The notes: generated by a model not told the origin, from the letters alone. Positions 8,910 to 17,501 are shown, numbered from the stretch's first letter. The stretch is 64,000 nt of DNA from Chloroflexota bacterium (GCA_022824225.1 JAJEAH010000053.1:1-64000), one strand, 5' to 3'. Made by a program: numbers and translations.

Positions 8910-10337
8910 CTATTCGTCCGTGACTCGTTGGACGTAGCGGCGCAACTCCAGTTCCAGGTCGTCTCCCACCTCAGGGTGCGCCGCCAGCACGTTCTGTTGG
9001 TCGTAGGGATCGTCCGGCCGGTGGTAGAGCTCCGGTTCCGTGCGTTCTTGTCCATTGAGAAAGTAGAGGTAGCGCCACTCGTGGTTTTGAATCGACCAGC
9101 AGCCCTGGTAGTGACCCGAATAGGCATAGTCGCGGACGCTCTCCGTCTCGCCGCGCAGCAACGGCAGTACGCTGACGCCGTGCATCGGCACGTCTTTTCG
9201 GCCCACAGCCAAATCTTGCGGGAAGGTGCCGGCGGTTTGCGGGGCAATGTACGCCAGCGGCAGCGGCGTGGCAATATCCAGGGCGTCCAACACCGTGGGC
9301 ATGAGGTCGGTGTGCTGCACCAGCGCCTCTACACGGGGCGGGGGCTGCGGGATGGACCCGCGCATCTCCGCCGGGAGCTTGAGCACCCACGGCACGCGCA
9401 CCAGTTCCTCGTAGTTCCACGGGCGCGCCTTGCGCACGATGCCGTGCTCGCCGAACGGCTCGCCGTGGTCGCTGGTCCACATAATTAGCGTATCGTCGTA
9501 GATGCCCAGATCGCGGATGTGGTCGAGCAGGATGCCCACCCACTTGTCCACGAACGTCACTTCACCCGCGTAGAGTTCCAGGGTCCGTTGGAGTTCCTCC
9601 GGCGTGATGTAGCCTTCCACCGGGCCCGGCACCGGATCGATGAGTTCTTGTCCGCTGTAGCCGGGGGTCTTGTACATAGACCAGAACGGCTCCGGCGGGT
9701 CCCACGGCTCATGGGGATCGAAGTAGTCCACCCACAGGAAGAGCTTGTCGCGCACGCCTTTCTCTTTCACCGCGCGGTCCAGCCACTGCATGGCGGCTTT
9801 CGTCACCTGCGGCGTGAAGAAGTCCTCTTCATCCCGGAAGTGCGCCCGGTTGCGCAGGTATTGGACGTAGTACTCTTCCCAGAGGGCGTCGCCTTGGTCG
9901 CCGCGCAGCCGGTGCCAGCGGCTGAGGTCCACGGGCACGTCTTCCGTCACCCACGGGTCGATGGAGTTGCCGCGCACGAATTCCACCGTGCTAAAGCCCC
10001 GCCCGCAGTTGAACACCGGCTTGTGCAGGTGATACGTGTCGGTGATGAGCGCGGAGGTATAGCCCTTATCCCAGAGCACTTCCGCCAGCAGGTAGTCGTC
10101 CAGCCTGAACGGCTGCCAGGGACGAAACGGGAAGTGGGTGCGGCCGGTCCAGAATACGGTGCGCGCGGGCACCGTGGGCATGCTGTCGGTATAGGCGTGC
10201 AGGAAGGCCGTGCCGTCGGCGGCCAGGCGCTCCAGGTTGGGCGTCGCCACCTGCGTGCCGTGGTAGGTGTAACAGAGCGGGTCCAGGCCGGTGTGGTCGG
10301 CGCGGAGACTATCGGTGCAGATGACGATGATATTCAT
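8910..10337 (-). CDS. Sulfatase-superfamily hydrolase with Thr at the nucleophile position
   Basis: A 475-residue member of the alkaline-phosphatase/sulfatase fold. The first metal-binding segment VICTDSLRADH (Asp9) and the later TSDHGEPFGEHG are intact. At the position of the sulfatase CxPxR signature the sequence is TVPAR (Thr55 to Arg59). Formylglycine is made only from Cys or Ser, so this is unlikely to be a formylglycine sulfatase. In the same superfamily, nucleotide pyrophosphatase/phosphodiesterases and phosphopentomutases use Thr, so phosphodiesterase or phosphatase activity is a reasonable alternative. The codon is ACG, two changes away from a Cys codon. No strong ribosome site precedes the ATG. 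The gene lies between SBP2 and SBP3. Confidence 0.85.
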   Translation of the reverse strand: MNIIVICTDSLRADHTGLDPLCYTYHGTQVATPNLERLAADGTAFLHAYTDSMPTVPARTVFWTGRTHFPFRPWQPFRLDDYLLAEVLWDKGYTSALITDTYHLHKPVFNCGRGFSTVEFVRGNSIDPWVTEDVPVDLSRWHRLRGDQGDALWEEYYVQYLRNRAHFRDEEDFFTPQVTKAAMQWLDRAVKEKGVRDKLFLWVDYFDPHEPWDPPEPFWSMYKTPGYSGQELIDPVPGPVEGYITPEELQRTLELYAGEVTFVDKWVGILLDHIRDLGIYDDTLIMWTSDHGEPFGEHGIVRKARPWNYEELVRVPWVLKLPAEMRGSIPQPPPRVEALVQHTDLMPTVLDALDIATPLPLAYIAPQTAGTFPQDLAVGRKDVPMHGVSVLPLLRGETESVRDYAYSGHYQGCWSIQNHEWRYLYFLNGQERTEPELYHRPDDPYDQQNVLAAHPEVGDDLELELRRYVQRVTDE

Positions 10338-10440
10338 GGAAGAGCGAATCCCTTATACGCGAACCATCTACCGCGCTACCACTCAAGTCCGACCCACGAC
10401 TGAGTTCGCTGCGCTTGTGCTAGCCGTTGTGCTCAACGGT

Positions 10441-10468
10441 GTAGGGGCACGACATGTCGTGCCCCTAC
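10441..10468. repeat. 28-bp perfect palindrome (GTAGGGGC arms, ACGACA core)
   Basis: Arms of GTAGGGGC enclose the self-complementary core ACGACATGTCGT, giving a perfect 28-bp palindrome. It lies in the 285-bp gap between the Thr-type sulfatase and SBP3. It is one member of a family found at several places in the window with different cores. Confidence 0.9.
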
Positions 10469-10622
10469 ACCGTGGGGTCAAGGGAGATGGGACTTTTGAC
10501 TGTCGGCAGGAAAGGAACCCTTGCCGCCAACAACACTGCATTGACGGGCGTGCGTGAGCGCTGCGCAGGAACCGCGCAGCCTGCAAACCTACGCTTCCCA
10601 TCGATACGTGCCTAATGAACTA

Positions 10623-11999
10623 CTAGAGAAACTCGGCCCAACTGTCCAGGATGGCCTGGACTTCCACTTCCTTCTGCGCCAGCGCCTCTTCCGGTGTCAC
10701 GGCGCGGGTGGACGCGTTGACCCACATGGTGCGGTCGGCGCCGATTATTTCGTCGTTCCCCGGAATCACCGGCACCCACTTGGCTACTTTGAGCTCTTCC
10801 ATGATTGGTATGGCATGGGGTGACGCTTCCCGGAACTCGTCGGACTGGGCGATGGACTCCAGCGCCGGAATGAGGCCGAGCCCTTCCGCCCACTCGAGTT
10901 GACTCTCTTTACCCAAGAGGTGCTCGATGAAGCGAAACGCTTGGTCCTGGTGTCCGCCTACTTGCGGCATGGCGAGGGTCCACCCGCCCTGGTAGTTCGT
11001 CGGCAGGCCGCCTTCAGGAATCGGCAGACCGCCCACGCCCCATTCCACCGGCACGCCCCAGTTTTGGTAGCGCCGCGTGGTGCCGCCGGTGTGGATCATC
11101 ATGGAGACGCGGCCCACGGTGAAGTGGTCGTTGCGCGCCGGATTCGCGTTGCCCAGCGCCGCGCTGATGCCCTCCAGGCCGCCCTGCAAGTCGAGCAAGC
11201 CGAGCATGAACTTGAGCGCCTCGATGCCCATTTCGTTGTTGAAGTTGGGGTTGCGGTTGTCGGGCGTCAGGTACTCGCCGCCGAGCTGCCAGAAGTAGAT
11301 GTACCACTGCAGGAAGTGCGGCGGGTTGCCGAACGTGGGCGTAAACCCGATGCGCTCCACCGCGTCGCCGGTGGTCTTGTAGAGCCGCGTAATGGCAGAC
11401 TCCAGTTCGTCCCAGGTGCCGATCGGCTCTTCCGGATCCAGGCCGATCTCGATGAAGTGCTCATGGTTCCAGTGAAACGCGCGACCGTCGGTATGCAGGG
11501 GCACGGCGTAGACCTTGCCCTTCCACGTCACGTCCTCGCGGAGCTTGGGCCAGAAGTCCTCCCATACGAACACGCTGGACGTGTTCACCCGTGGGGTGAG
11601 GTCGGCCAGAATGCCCGGCGCGGAGAGTTGACCGGCCAGGTAGCGGTCCATGTAGAAGACCTCTGGCGGCGACCCGGCCGCGGCCGCGGTGATGAGCTTC
11701 TCCTTGGCGGCCAAGCCAATAGGGATGGGCAGAACCTCGACGTTGATATCCTCGTTTTGTTCGCGGAACCGCTCGACGATGTTGTAGCCCAGGCCGTCCG
11801 GCGTGGCGAAGCCGCTATAGGCCCAGAAGCTGATGTTTGCCGGCTCTGCCGGGGCCGGTGCGGCTTCTTCCGCCGCGGGCGCATCTCCCTCAGTCGTAGG
11901 CGTGGTTGCCGGCACCGCGCCGCACGCGGCCAGCGCAATCCCGCCGCCCAATACGCCGGCGGTGGCGAAGAACGTTCTGCGAGTTACGAGCGTTGCCAT
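10623..11999 (-). CDS. ABC-type sugar solute-binding lipoprotein, SBP3
   Basis: A 458-residue family-1 solute-binding protein. The start is the ATG of MATLVTRR, preceded by GAGGAGG; a longer upstream open frame runs through repeat DNA and is not coding. RR at 7-8 and lipobox ALAAC with Cys26 mark a probable Tat-exported lipoprotein. Long stretches match SBP1 closely, for example YMDRYLAGQLSAP and FWQLGGEYL, so the two genes arose by duplication. A near-consensus promoter lies 50-80 bp upstream. It probably binds a related oligosaccharide. No ABC membrane components are adjacent. Confidence 0.93.
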   Translation of the reverse strand: MATLVTRRTFFATAGVLGGGIALAACGAVPATTPTTEGDAPAAEEAAPAPAEPANISFWAYSGFATPDGLGYNIVERFREQNEDINVEVLPIPIGLAAKEKLITAAAAGSPPEVFYMDRYLAGQLSAPGILADLTPRVNTSSVFVWEDFWPKLREDVTWKGKVYAVPLHTDGRAFHWNHEHFIEIGLDPEEPIGTWDELESAITRLYKTTGDAVERIGFTPTFGNPPHFLQWYIYFWQLGGEYLTPDNRNPNFNNEMGIEALKFMLGLLDLQGGLEGISAALGNANPARNDHFTVGRVSMMIHTGGTTRRYQNWGVPVEWGVGGLPIPEGGLPTNYQGGWTLAMPQVGGHQDQAFRFIEHLLGKESQLEWAEGLGLIPALESIAQSDEFREASPHAIPIMEELKVAKWVPVIPGNDEIIGADRTMWVNASTRAVTPEEALAQKEVEVQAILDSWAEFL

Positions 12000-12048
12000 G
12001 TCTTTCCTCCTCGTGCTGAGGCACGCGCAATCGCCAACATTGACAAAC

Positions 12049-12077
12049 ACTATACAAAATTTCTGCGTGTGTGTCAG
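12049..12077 (-). promoter_or_regulatory. Sigma-70-type promoter for SBP3
   Basis: On the minus strand a -35 CTGACA (12072-12077) and -10 TATAGT (12049-12054) are separated by 17 bp. It sits about 50 bp upstream of the SBP3 start codon. Confidence 0.7.
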
Positions 12078-12300
12078 CATCCTATTGCGGCAAGCAGGTG
12101 GGGAGGCGGCCAGGCAATGGGGTACGGCGGCACGAGGATTCCACGCCAAACGGCACGGCACGCGGCGGTCGTGAGGGCCCCCAAATGCCGAGGGCGCTCC
12201 TGCCGGCTCGACAGAGTTTCGGGCAGAGACGGTCGTGTGGGGCTCCAAGACGGAAAGGTACCCCCTGGGGCGGGTACGTGCGTGCCCCAGGGCAGGACGC

Positions 12301-12555
12301 GTAGGGGCGGTTCGCGAACCGCCCCTACCCCGATGGGCGAGCCACAGCCGGTAGCGTAGGTTTGCAACCTGCGCCGAAGCCGCCCCTTCTGGCCTGAGCC
12401 GGGCAATTGCGGGCGTAAGCGCCCCGAGACGAAAATACCGGCCGAAAGGCGGGTGGGAACGCGCTGTGGGCGGGACGAGTAAGGGCGGTTCGCGAACCGC
12501 CCCTACCCCGATGGGCGAGCCACAGCCGGTAGCGTAGGTTTGCAACCTGCGCCAT
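12301..12555. repeat. Duplicated ~72-bp element containing a 28-bp palindrome
   Basis: A block of about 72 bp at 12302-12374 recurs at 12481-12553, offset 179 bp and nearly identical. Each begins with a palindrome built from GTAGGGGC-type arms and the core GGTTCGCGAACC, then continues to a GTAGGTTTGCAACCTGCGCC segment. The first copy's palindrome (12301-12328) is perfect; the second has one changed base in an arm. The gap 12000-12619 carries no gene that I can support. Confidence 0.85.
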
Positions 12556-12619
12556 AGCCGCCCCCACGTGGATGGGCGCGCCTCTTGCCCTGTGGACGCG
12601 CGCGCTACGCCCGCCTTGG

Positions 12620-13219
12620 CTAGAAGGGCAGGCTAAAGGAGAAGAGTTGCCGCAGAATCGCCCAGATGCTGCTGTAAATGGCGCCCACCCAGAAGATGCC
12701 GTTCAGCGTGGAGCCGATGACGACCAGCGTGTAGGCGCGCGCCCCCGTAATACCCATCAGCCAAATCAGCGGCACGCCTGCCATGGTGGGGCCGGAAAAG
12801 GTGTATACCAGCAGTACCATGGAGTCCCTGCGCCAGGCGGAAGCATAGATGAACTGCCGCATCCGCGCCAAGCGGCGGCCCTTACCGCGAATCCAATCGG
12901 AAAAGTCCAGCTCCAACATGAGCAGGTAGAGCAGCGCGCTGTTGAGGACAATCATCACCGCGATTGTCGCGGTGGTGGCAACGAAACCATTGAAGCGCAA
13001 AATCAGATAGTTGGAGAAGATTGTTACGATAATGTCGATTGAGGGCCAGAGCACAAGGGTGACCAGCCGCCGCAGTAACTTTCTGACGGTAAGAGAATCT
13101 ACCTTGCGCGGTGAGACGCGATTGACAAGGTTAGTTAAGCGGGTTTCCCATGGACGGTTTTCAGGTTGCCGATCCGATGATGCGGAGGTCATGGGGTTTG
13201 TCTTGTCCATTGGGCGCAT
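12620..13219 (-). CDS. Unrecognised multi-pass membrane protein
   Basis: A protein of about 199 residues when started at the ATG of MRPMDKTN; ATGs slightly inside or upstream are also possible because no clear ribosome site is visible. The N-terminal 45 residues are polar. Four hydrophobic segments follow, at roughly residues 50-73, 79-99, 137-160 and 166-192, with a basic loop (GKGRRLARMR) between the second and third. I do not recognise a family. It lies downstream of the glutamate-synthase-like operon on the same strand but separated by almost 400 bp, so it is probably its own unit. Confidence 0.6.
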   Translation of the reverse strand: MRPMDKTNPMTSASSDRQPENRPWETRLTNLVNRVSPRKVDSLTVRKLLRRLVTLVLWPSIDIIVTIFSNYLILRFNGFVATTATIAVMIVLNSALLYLLMLELDFSDWIRGKGRRLARMRQFIYASAWRRDSMVLLVYTFSGPTMAGVPLIWLMGITGARAYTLVVIGSTLNGIFWVGAIYSSIWAILRQLFSFSLPF

Positions 13220-13611
13220 GATCGACGGGCGGTATTGTGCAGACCGCCGCTGCCAGTTGCACTGCTGCGTGCAAGGCATTTCGCTTACACACTTAGGGGG
13301 ACGCGCCTGGCAACGAGGCGCCGCAGGCTTCCTAGGTATTATGTATCATCAATTAGCATTTTGCAACACTACTATGCATTATTTCAATAGGCAAGGCAGG
13401 ATTTAGTCCATACATTCAAGTGCGGCTTTGCAGCTATCAAACCGGCAGTGACATAGCTCATTGAGGCAATCCGGTTGTTGAGCCTCAAGTACGGCGCACT
13501 GGACGGACTCTCGATTCCCGTCTGCGCTTGGAATGACCTCACACGCAGGTGCTACCTAGTAGGTAGTGATGCCTTCCAGTAGGTAACTGAGCCTTGGAAA
13601 CCTGGGCCTCG
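13220..13611. other. Intergenic spacer, AT-richer, no gene seen
   Basis: A spacer between the GlxD-like gene stop and the membrane protein start. It contains a short hairpin (CTACCT/AGGTAG around 13552-13566) with a further GTAGGTA copy at about 13579. It could act in transcription termination downstream of glxD, but there is no U-tract. Nothing else is supported. Confidence 0.4.
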
Positions 13612-14913
13612 TTAGCTGCCCACAACCGTGTCCATGCCCACCAGTGGGACGTTGGTTATCAGCGACGCTTCCAAGCTGAGCGCGCGCAGGTCTTCAGCCT
13701 CCAGGTCGTGGACGTTGGCCTTGCCGCACGCCCGCGCCAGCAGCTGGACTTCCTGGTTCAAGGTGGCGATGAAGTTCGCCAGCCGCTGCGCCGCCGCGCT
13801 AAACGCGGGGGAGCGTATCGTTGCCGCCAGCGCGGCTGAATCGTCGTGGTCCGCGGCCGTGTCCGCTTCCGCGGGGTGGGGATTGCCGTCGTTGACGCTT
13901 TCATCGACCATGTGCTTGGCCCAGGGATCGAGCGACACGAGGGCGGCCGTGCCGATGGAGACGGCGTCCGCGCCCAGGGCCAGGGCCTTGGCAACGTCGG
14001 CGCCGCTGCGGATGCCGCCGCACAGGACCAGGTTCACCTCGTCCGCCAGCCCCAATTCTTCCAACGCCCGCCGGGCCTGGCGCACCGCCGCGATGCCGGG
14101 CACGCCGGTATGCTCATTGAGGATCGCCGGGCCGGTGGACGCCCCCGCTTCCATGCCTTCCACGGTGACGATGTCCGCGCCGGCCTTGGCGGCAAGCTGG
14201 ACGTCTTCGTGCACGTGGGCGGCGGTGATCTTGACGATGATGGGCGCGCGCCAGTCGGTGGCCTCGCGCAGTTCTTCCACTTTCTTGGGCAGGTCGTCCG
14301 GCCCCACCCAGTCGGGATGCCGCGTGGGGGCGTGGGCCAGCCGCGAGTAGGCCGTTTCCTGGTCCGCCCGCGCCGCGTGTCCGGCGGCATCCTGCTGCCG
14401 GTAGGGCACGCCAATACTCGCGCTCACCCCGCGCACGCTCACAAGCTCGATGACGTCGGCCTGGCGCAGGTGACTCGGCTTGAAGTCGATGCGGTTCGGC
14501 AGCACCTCATAGGAAAGCAGCTCCGCGCATTCGCGCTCCACCGGCAGCAAGCCGCCGTGGCCGGCGGTGTAGAGGATGCCCGCCCGGGCGGCGCCGGCGG
14601 CCAACGCGGCGCGCACCGCCGGAGGCAGCAACCTGGCGCCCATACCGGCAATGGTGACTGGCGCGCTCAGTTCCACGGGCTCACTGGCAAAGCGCCGGCC
14701 CAACGTGGTGGCGGTGGTGCACTCCTCGAAGAAGGCTTCCAGCGGCACACGGCTGAGCGAGCACGGGATCAATGTCAAGTCGTCGAACGTGGGCAAGTTG
14801 CCCGAGCGCGGCGTGCGCGCCACCCGGAAGTGCCCGGTCTCCGCTTTCTCTTGAATTTCGGCATAGACGTCTGCGGTATATGTGGCGCTTTCGTTGCTAT
14901 CCATGGTTTCCAT
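13612..14913 (-). CDS. Glutamate-synthase FMN-domain protein (GlxD/MgsC-like), Fe-S Cys missing
   Basis: A 433-residue homologue of the FMN-binding central domain of glutamate synthase, here as a separate polypeptide. The barrel motifs VIVKITAAHVHEDV-like (around residue 226), GADIVTVEGMEAG, VLCGGIRSGADVAKALALGAD and the C-terminal LARACGK are all clear. In related proteins a Cys-rich segment binding a 3Fe-4S cluster follows the GTAAL motif. Here residues 326-372 contain no Cys at all, and none occurs between Cys298 and Cys396. The start ATG (MET) follows GGAGG at 12 bp and lies 8 bp after the GXGXG subunit stop, indicating an operon. Likely role: flavin-dependent amination of 2-oxoglutarate or transfer onto glutamate; substrate uncertain. 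Confidence 0.88.
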   Translation of the reverse strand: METMDSNESATYTADVYAEIQEKAETGHFRVARTPRSGNLPTFDDLTLIPCSLSRVPLEAFFEECTTATTLGRRFASEPVELSAPVTIAGMGARLLPPAVRAALAAGAARAGILYTAGHGGLLPVERECAELLSYEVLPNRIDFKPSHLRQADVIELVSVRGVSASIGVPYRQQDAAGHAARADQETAYSRLAHAPTRHPDWVGPDDLPKKVEELREATDWRAPIIVKITAAHVHEDVQLAAKAGADIVTVEGMEAGASTGPAILNEHTGVPGIAAVRQARRALEELGLADEVNLVLCGGIRSGADVAKALALGADAVSIGTAALVSLDPWAKHMVDESVNDGNPHPAEADTAADHDDSAALAATIRSPAFSAAAQRLANFIATLNQEVQLLARACGKANVHDLEAEDLRALSLEASLITNVPLVGMDTVVGS

Positions 14914-14921
14914 GCCCGCTT

Positions 14922-15587
14922 TCAGCCTCCGTCCCGCCGCATCTTCGCGCTGTCTACGGGGCAAAACTTGCGGAAGCTCCCGCCGTGGGACAAGCCGGCC
15001 GCGGCCACCGCGTCTGCCACCAACGTGTGCTCCGCCGGCGTTAGATCGCACTCCACGACGCCGTCACCGAGTTGTTTCACCGCGCCGGCCACGAAGATGC
15101 GGCCGCCGTTCATGCCGTGTCCCAGCCGCTCGCCCGCGTTGCCGCAAATGACCAGATCGCCATGATGCATCATGAATCCGCTCATATATCCCACGTTTCC
15201 GCCTACTACCACCATACCACCCACCATGCCGATGCCGGTGCGCGCCGCCGCATTGCCATGCACGCAGACCGTGCCGCCGTGCATGGCGGCTGCCGCGGCG
15301 TTGCCGGCGTGGCCGCGCACAACCACACTGCCGCTTTGCAGGCCCTCGCCTGTGCTCCACCCCGCGCTTCCGTGCACTTCGACTGTGGGCCCGTCACCCA
15401 TGGCGCCGCAGAAGAAGCCCACGGTGCCGGCAAAGACCAGGTGCACCGGCTCCGCCAGCGCGACCCCAAGGCTGTGGCGGCCCCGGGGATCGTAGACGTG
15501 GATGTCCCGTTCGCCTTGCGCGACGGCTTGCCGGATGAGCCGGTTTACTTCACGTGTGGATCGTTTCACTGCATCGATGGAGAACAT
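14922..15587 (-). CDS. GXGXG-domain subunit of glutamate-synthase-like complex (GlxC/MgsB-like)
   Basis: A 221-residue protein corresponding to the C-terminal beta-helix (GXGXG) domain of glutamate synthase, which packs against the FMN domain and structures the ammonia channel. Regular Gly repeats are visible through residues 65-160 (for example GGTVCVHGNAAA, GGMVVVGGNVG, GGRIFVAG). The start is the ATG of MFSIDAVKRS, with AGGAGA nine bases upstream; a longer frame lacks a ribosome site. It lies between the glutaminase-like and FMN-domain genes in the same direction, the usual order for split glutamate synthases and N-methylglutamate synthase. Structural rather than catalytic. Confidence 0.88.
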   Translation of the reverse strand: MFSIDAVKRSTREVNRLIRQAVAQGERDIHVYDPRGRHSLGVALAEPVHLVFAGTVGFFCGAMGDGPTVEVHGSAGWSTGEGLQSGSVVVRGHAGNAAAAAMHGGTVCVHGNAAARTGIGMVGGMVVVGGNVGYMSGFMMHHGDLVICGNAGERLGHGMNGGRIFVAGAVKQLGDGVVECDLTPAEHTLVADAVAAAGLSHGGSFRKFCPVDSAKMRRDGG

Positions 15588-15809
15588 GCAAGACTTTCTC
15601 CTGGACGAGGCCCTGCAAGGCAATCTGCGAGCGCGGTAAACGCCTGCCCCGCATCCGCGTGGGAAACCGGCGAGCAGGCACGCCCGTGCGGTTCGTTTTG
15701 CTTACCGTCTATTCATGAGTTCTTCTGTTTCAGATGCCGGCGCCGGCGGGAAACGACCCGCCGCACATGCCTGCAAACACCGCGGAATGGGAGTTTCGAG
15801 GACTGCCGG

Positions 15810-16760
15810 CTAACGCGGTTCGGCCGCGGCCCGGCGGTGCAACGGGCTTTCGAGAGACCATACGTGCACCTCTTTGGCATCGGGCTCCCAGGTGACCAGT
15901 TCTTGTTCCAGACCCTCGCACACGGCGGCGGCTTCCGTGCTCACCACCACGAAGTCATCGGTTTCCGCGATGACGAGAGGGCGCGCGCCCATGAGGTCTT
16001 TGGCCGCGCCGAGCTGATTTTCTGTCGCCGCTACGTACGCAAAGGTGCCGTCCAAGACGTCCAACGACAAGCGCATGGCTTCTTCCAGCGAAGCGCCGCT
16101 TTCCATCTCCAGGGCGAGGAACGCGCCGATGGCTTCGGCGTCGTTGGTAGTGAAGAAGCGCTGGCCCTGGGCTTCGAACCTGCGGCGGAGTTTGTGGTAG
16201 TTGGTGATCTGACCGGTGTGCGCCACTGCTATATCCGGCCGCGGTCGGCCCCAGAATGGCTGGGCGTGGCTGGCGTCCACGCGGCTTTCGGTGGCCAGGC
16301 GGGCATGGCCGATCATGTGGGTGCCGCGTATGGCGGAAAGCGCATATTCCTCTTCCAGATGCTCGATTGAGCCCACGTCTTTGATGACGCTCAGGCTGCG
16401 GCCCATGCTGAAGCACTCGACCTCACCCACGTCACTCACGCTCTCGACCACGTCCACGATGCCGCGCAGGTCGTCCAACTGATCGAGAATGAGTTGCAGG
16501 GAGTTTCCCACCATGCGCGAGCTAACCACGGTGGCCTTGCGGCCGACCCGCCGCACGACGCGGCCGCTCAAGCCGCGCACGTCATCGCCCTCGATATTCA
16601 CCGCCACGAAGACGTGGCCCGGAATCTTGGGCACGAAGAATGCGGCGCCGGTTGAGTCGGGAGCATAGGGCGCCAGCGCGCGCAGCATCTGGAGCGCGAT
16701 GCGGCCGATGGGCGCGTGGTCGTCGCCGGTGCGGTCCAAGTAGCCTACAAGCCCATACAC
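15810..16760 (-). CDS. Class II glutamine amidotransferase-like subunit lacking catalytic Cys (GlxB/MgsA-like)
   Basis: A 316-residue Ntn-type amidotransferase-domain protein, first gene of the split glutamate-synthase-like operon. The GTG start has GGAGG nine bases upstream, so the N-terminus is well defined. In active enzymes residue 2 is the Cys nucleophile (MCG); here it is Tyr (MYGLVGY). The oxyanion HNG motif is HTG (181-183). Other landmarks are kept: PDSTG near residue 35, GHARLAT (151-157), and TTNDAE (204-209). Loss of both Cys and Asn strongly argues against glutaminase activity, while the fold seems intact. The complex may use free ammonia or an amine such as methylamine. A 222-bp gap separates it from the GXGXG gene. 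Confidence 0.85.
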   Translation of the reverse strand: MYGLVGYLDRTGDDHAPIGRIALQMLRALAPYAPDSTGAAFFVPKIPGHVFVAVNIEGDDVRGLSGRVVRRVGRKATVVSSRMVGNSLQLILDQLDDLRGIVDVVESVSDVGEVECFSMGRSLSVIKDVGSIEHLEEEYALSAIRGTHMIGHARLATESRVDASHAQPFWGRPRPDIAVAHTGQITNYHKLRRRFEAQGQRFFTTNDAEAIGAFLALEMESGASLEEAMRLSLDVLDGTFAYVAATENQLGAAKDLMGARPLVIAETDDFVVVSTEAAAVCEGLEQELVTWEPDAKEVHVWSLESPLHRRAAAEPR

Positions 16761-17122
16761 GGGTTTACACCTCCGACTCTATCTTACGCCTTCGCACCGC
16801 ACCGCGCCGCAAAACTCCGCGGCCCGCCCATGGGCTACCGTATTGGCGGCCCGCGGGCGCTTGTGCGATTTTCGGGTGTTTCGCGTGCGCCCCGCACGCC
16901 CCCAAACAGCAAGACCGGCGGCGAGTATTCCACGCCTTGCTTCGGTATTCCTCGGCGGCAAGGGACGAACAGCAGCCGCATGGCAGTCTTGACCCGCGCG
17001 CTTGCGCGTACCTATAATTCAAGTATGTCCGCAGCGGCGGTCTCCCCGTTCGCGGCGTGGTGTGCGAGACTGTGCGGTGCGCATTCCCGGCGCTGCCGGC
17101 GGCTCTCCGGCCCCATGCCCGC
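16761..17122. other. Intergenic region between glxB-like gene and tRNA-Thr
   Basis: GC-rich spacer that must hold the promoters of the minus-strand glx-like operon and of the plus-strand tRNA. I see the GGAGG ribosome site for glxB (about 16770) but no convincing -35/-10 pair for either unit and no gene. Confidence 0.4.
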
Positions 17123-17194
17123 GCCGACGTAGCTCAATGGTAGAGCAGCGGTTTTGTAAACCGCATGTTATGGGTTCGAATCCCTTCGTCGGCT
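17123..17194 (+). tRNA. tRNA-Thr (anticodon TGT)
   Basis: A complete cloverleaf can be drawn. The acceptor arms GCCGACG and CGTCGGC pair fully. The D-arm is GCTC/GAGC, and the anticodon stem GCGGT/ACCGC encloses the 7-base loop TTTGTAA with anticodon TGT at 17155-17157. The T-loop is TTCGAAT, with one mismatch in the T-stem. The 3' CCA is encoded at 17195-17197. The anticodon reads ACA (Thr). No integrase or duplicated 3' end was seen, so it does not mark an obvious island boundary. Confidence 0.95.
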
Positions 17195-17501
17195 CCATTT
17201 TGCGCTGAACAAACGGCGAGCCGCACTTGGCGCCCGGCGGCAGAGCGGACAATCTCGCCGGTGGCACGCGAGGGCGAAACGCCGGTTGGTGTAGCCAAGC
17301 TCATTGCGCTCCGGTCGCGCGCTCGCCTTGCCGGCGCACTTCTCTGCACACGCGCCCCATCCGCGCGATTTGCCTCCTCCTTTCCTATTTCGCTCCCGCT
17401 GGGGCACAATTGCAGCCAAAGAGTGGCTGCCAAGCACACTGGGACGGTTTCCCGACCGGCAGTCCGGCGCCAGGGCGCGCGCAGCCGGGCGACCGGCCCG
17501 C

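Noticed and set aside
10899-12359. 486-codon plus-strand frame antisense to SBP3
   Set aside because: Composition artefact; it covers a complete lipoprotein gene with promoter and ribosome site on the other strand.
13846-15165. 439-codon plus-strand frame over the GlxD-like gene
   Set aside because: Shadow of the real minus-strand gene, whose flavin-barrel motifs are continuous.
17123-17197. tRNA-Thr as integration site of a genomic island
   Set aside because: No integrase and no repeated 3' tRNA end were found in the following 10 kb, and the defence genes start 4 kb away after ordinary metabolic genes.
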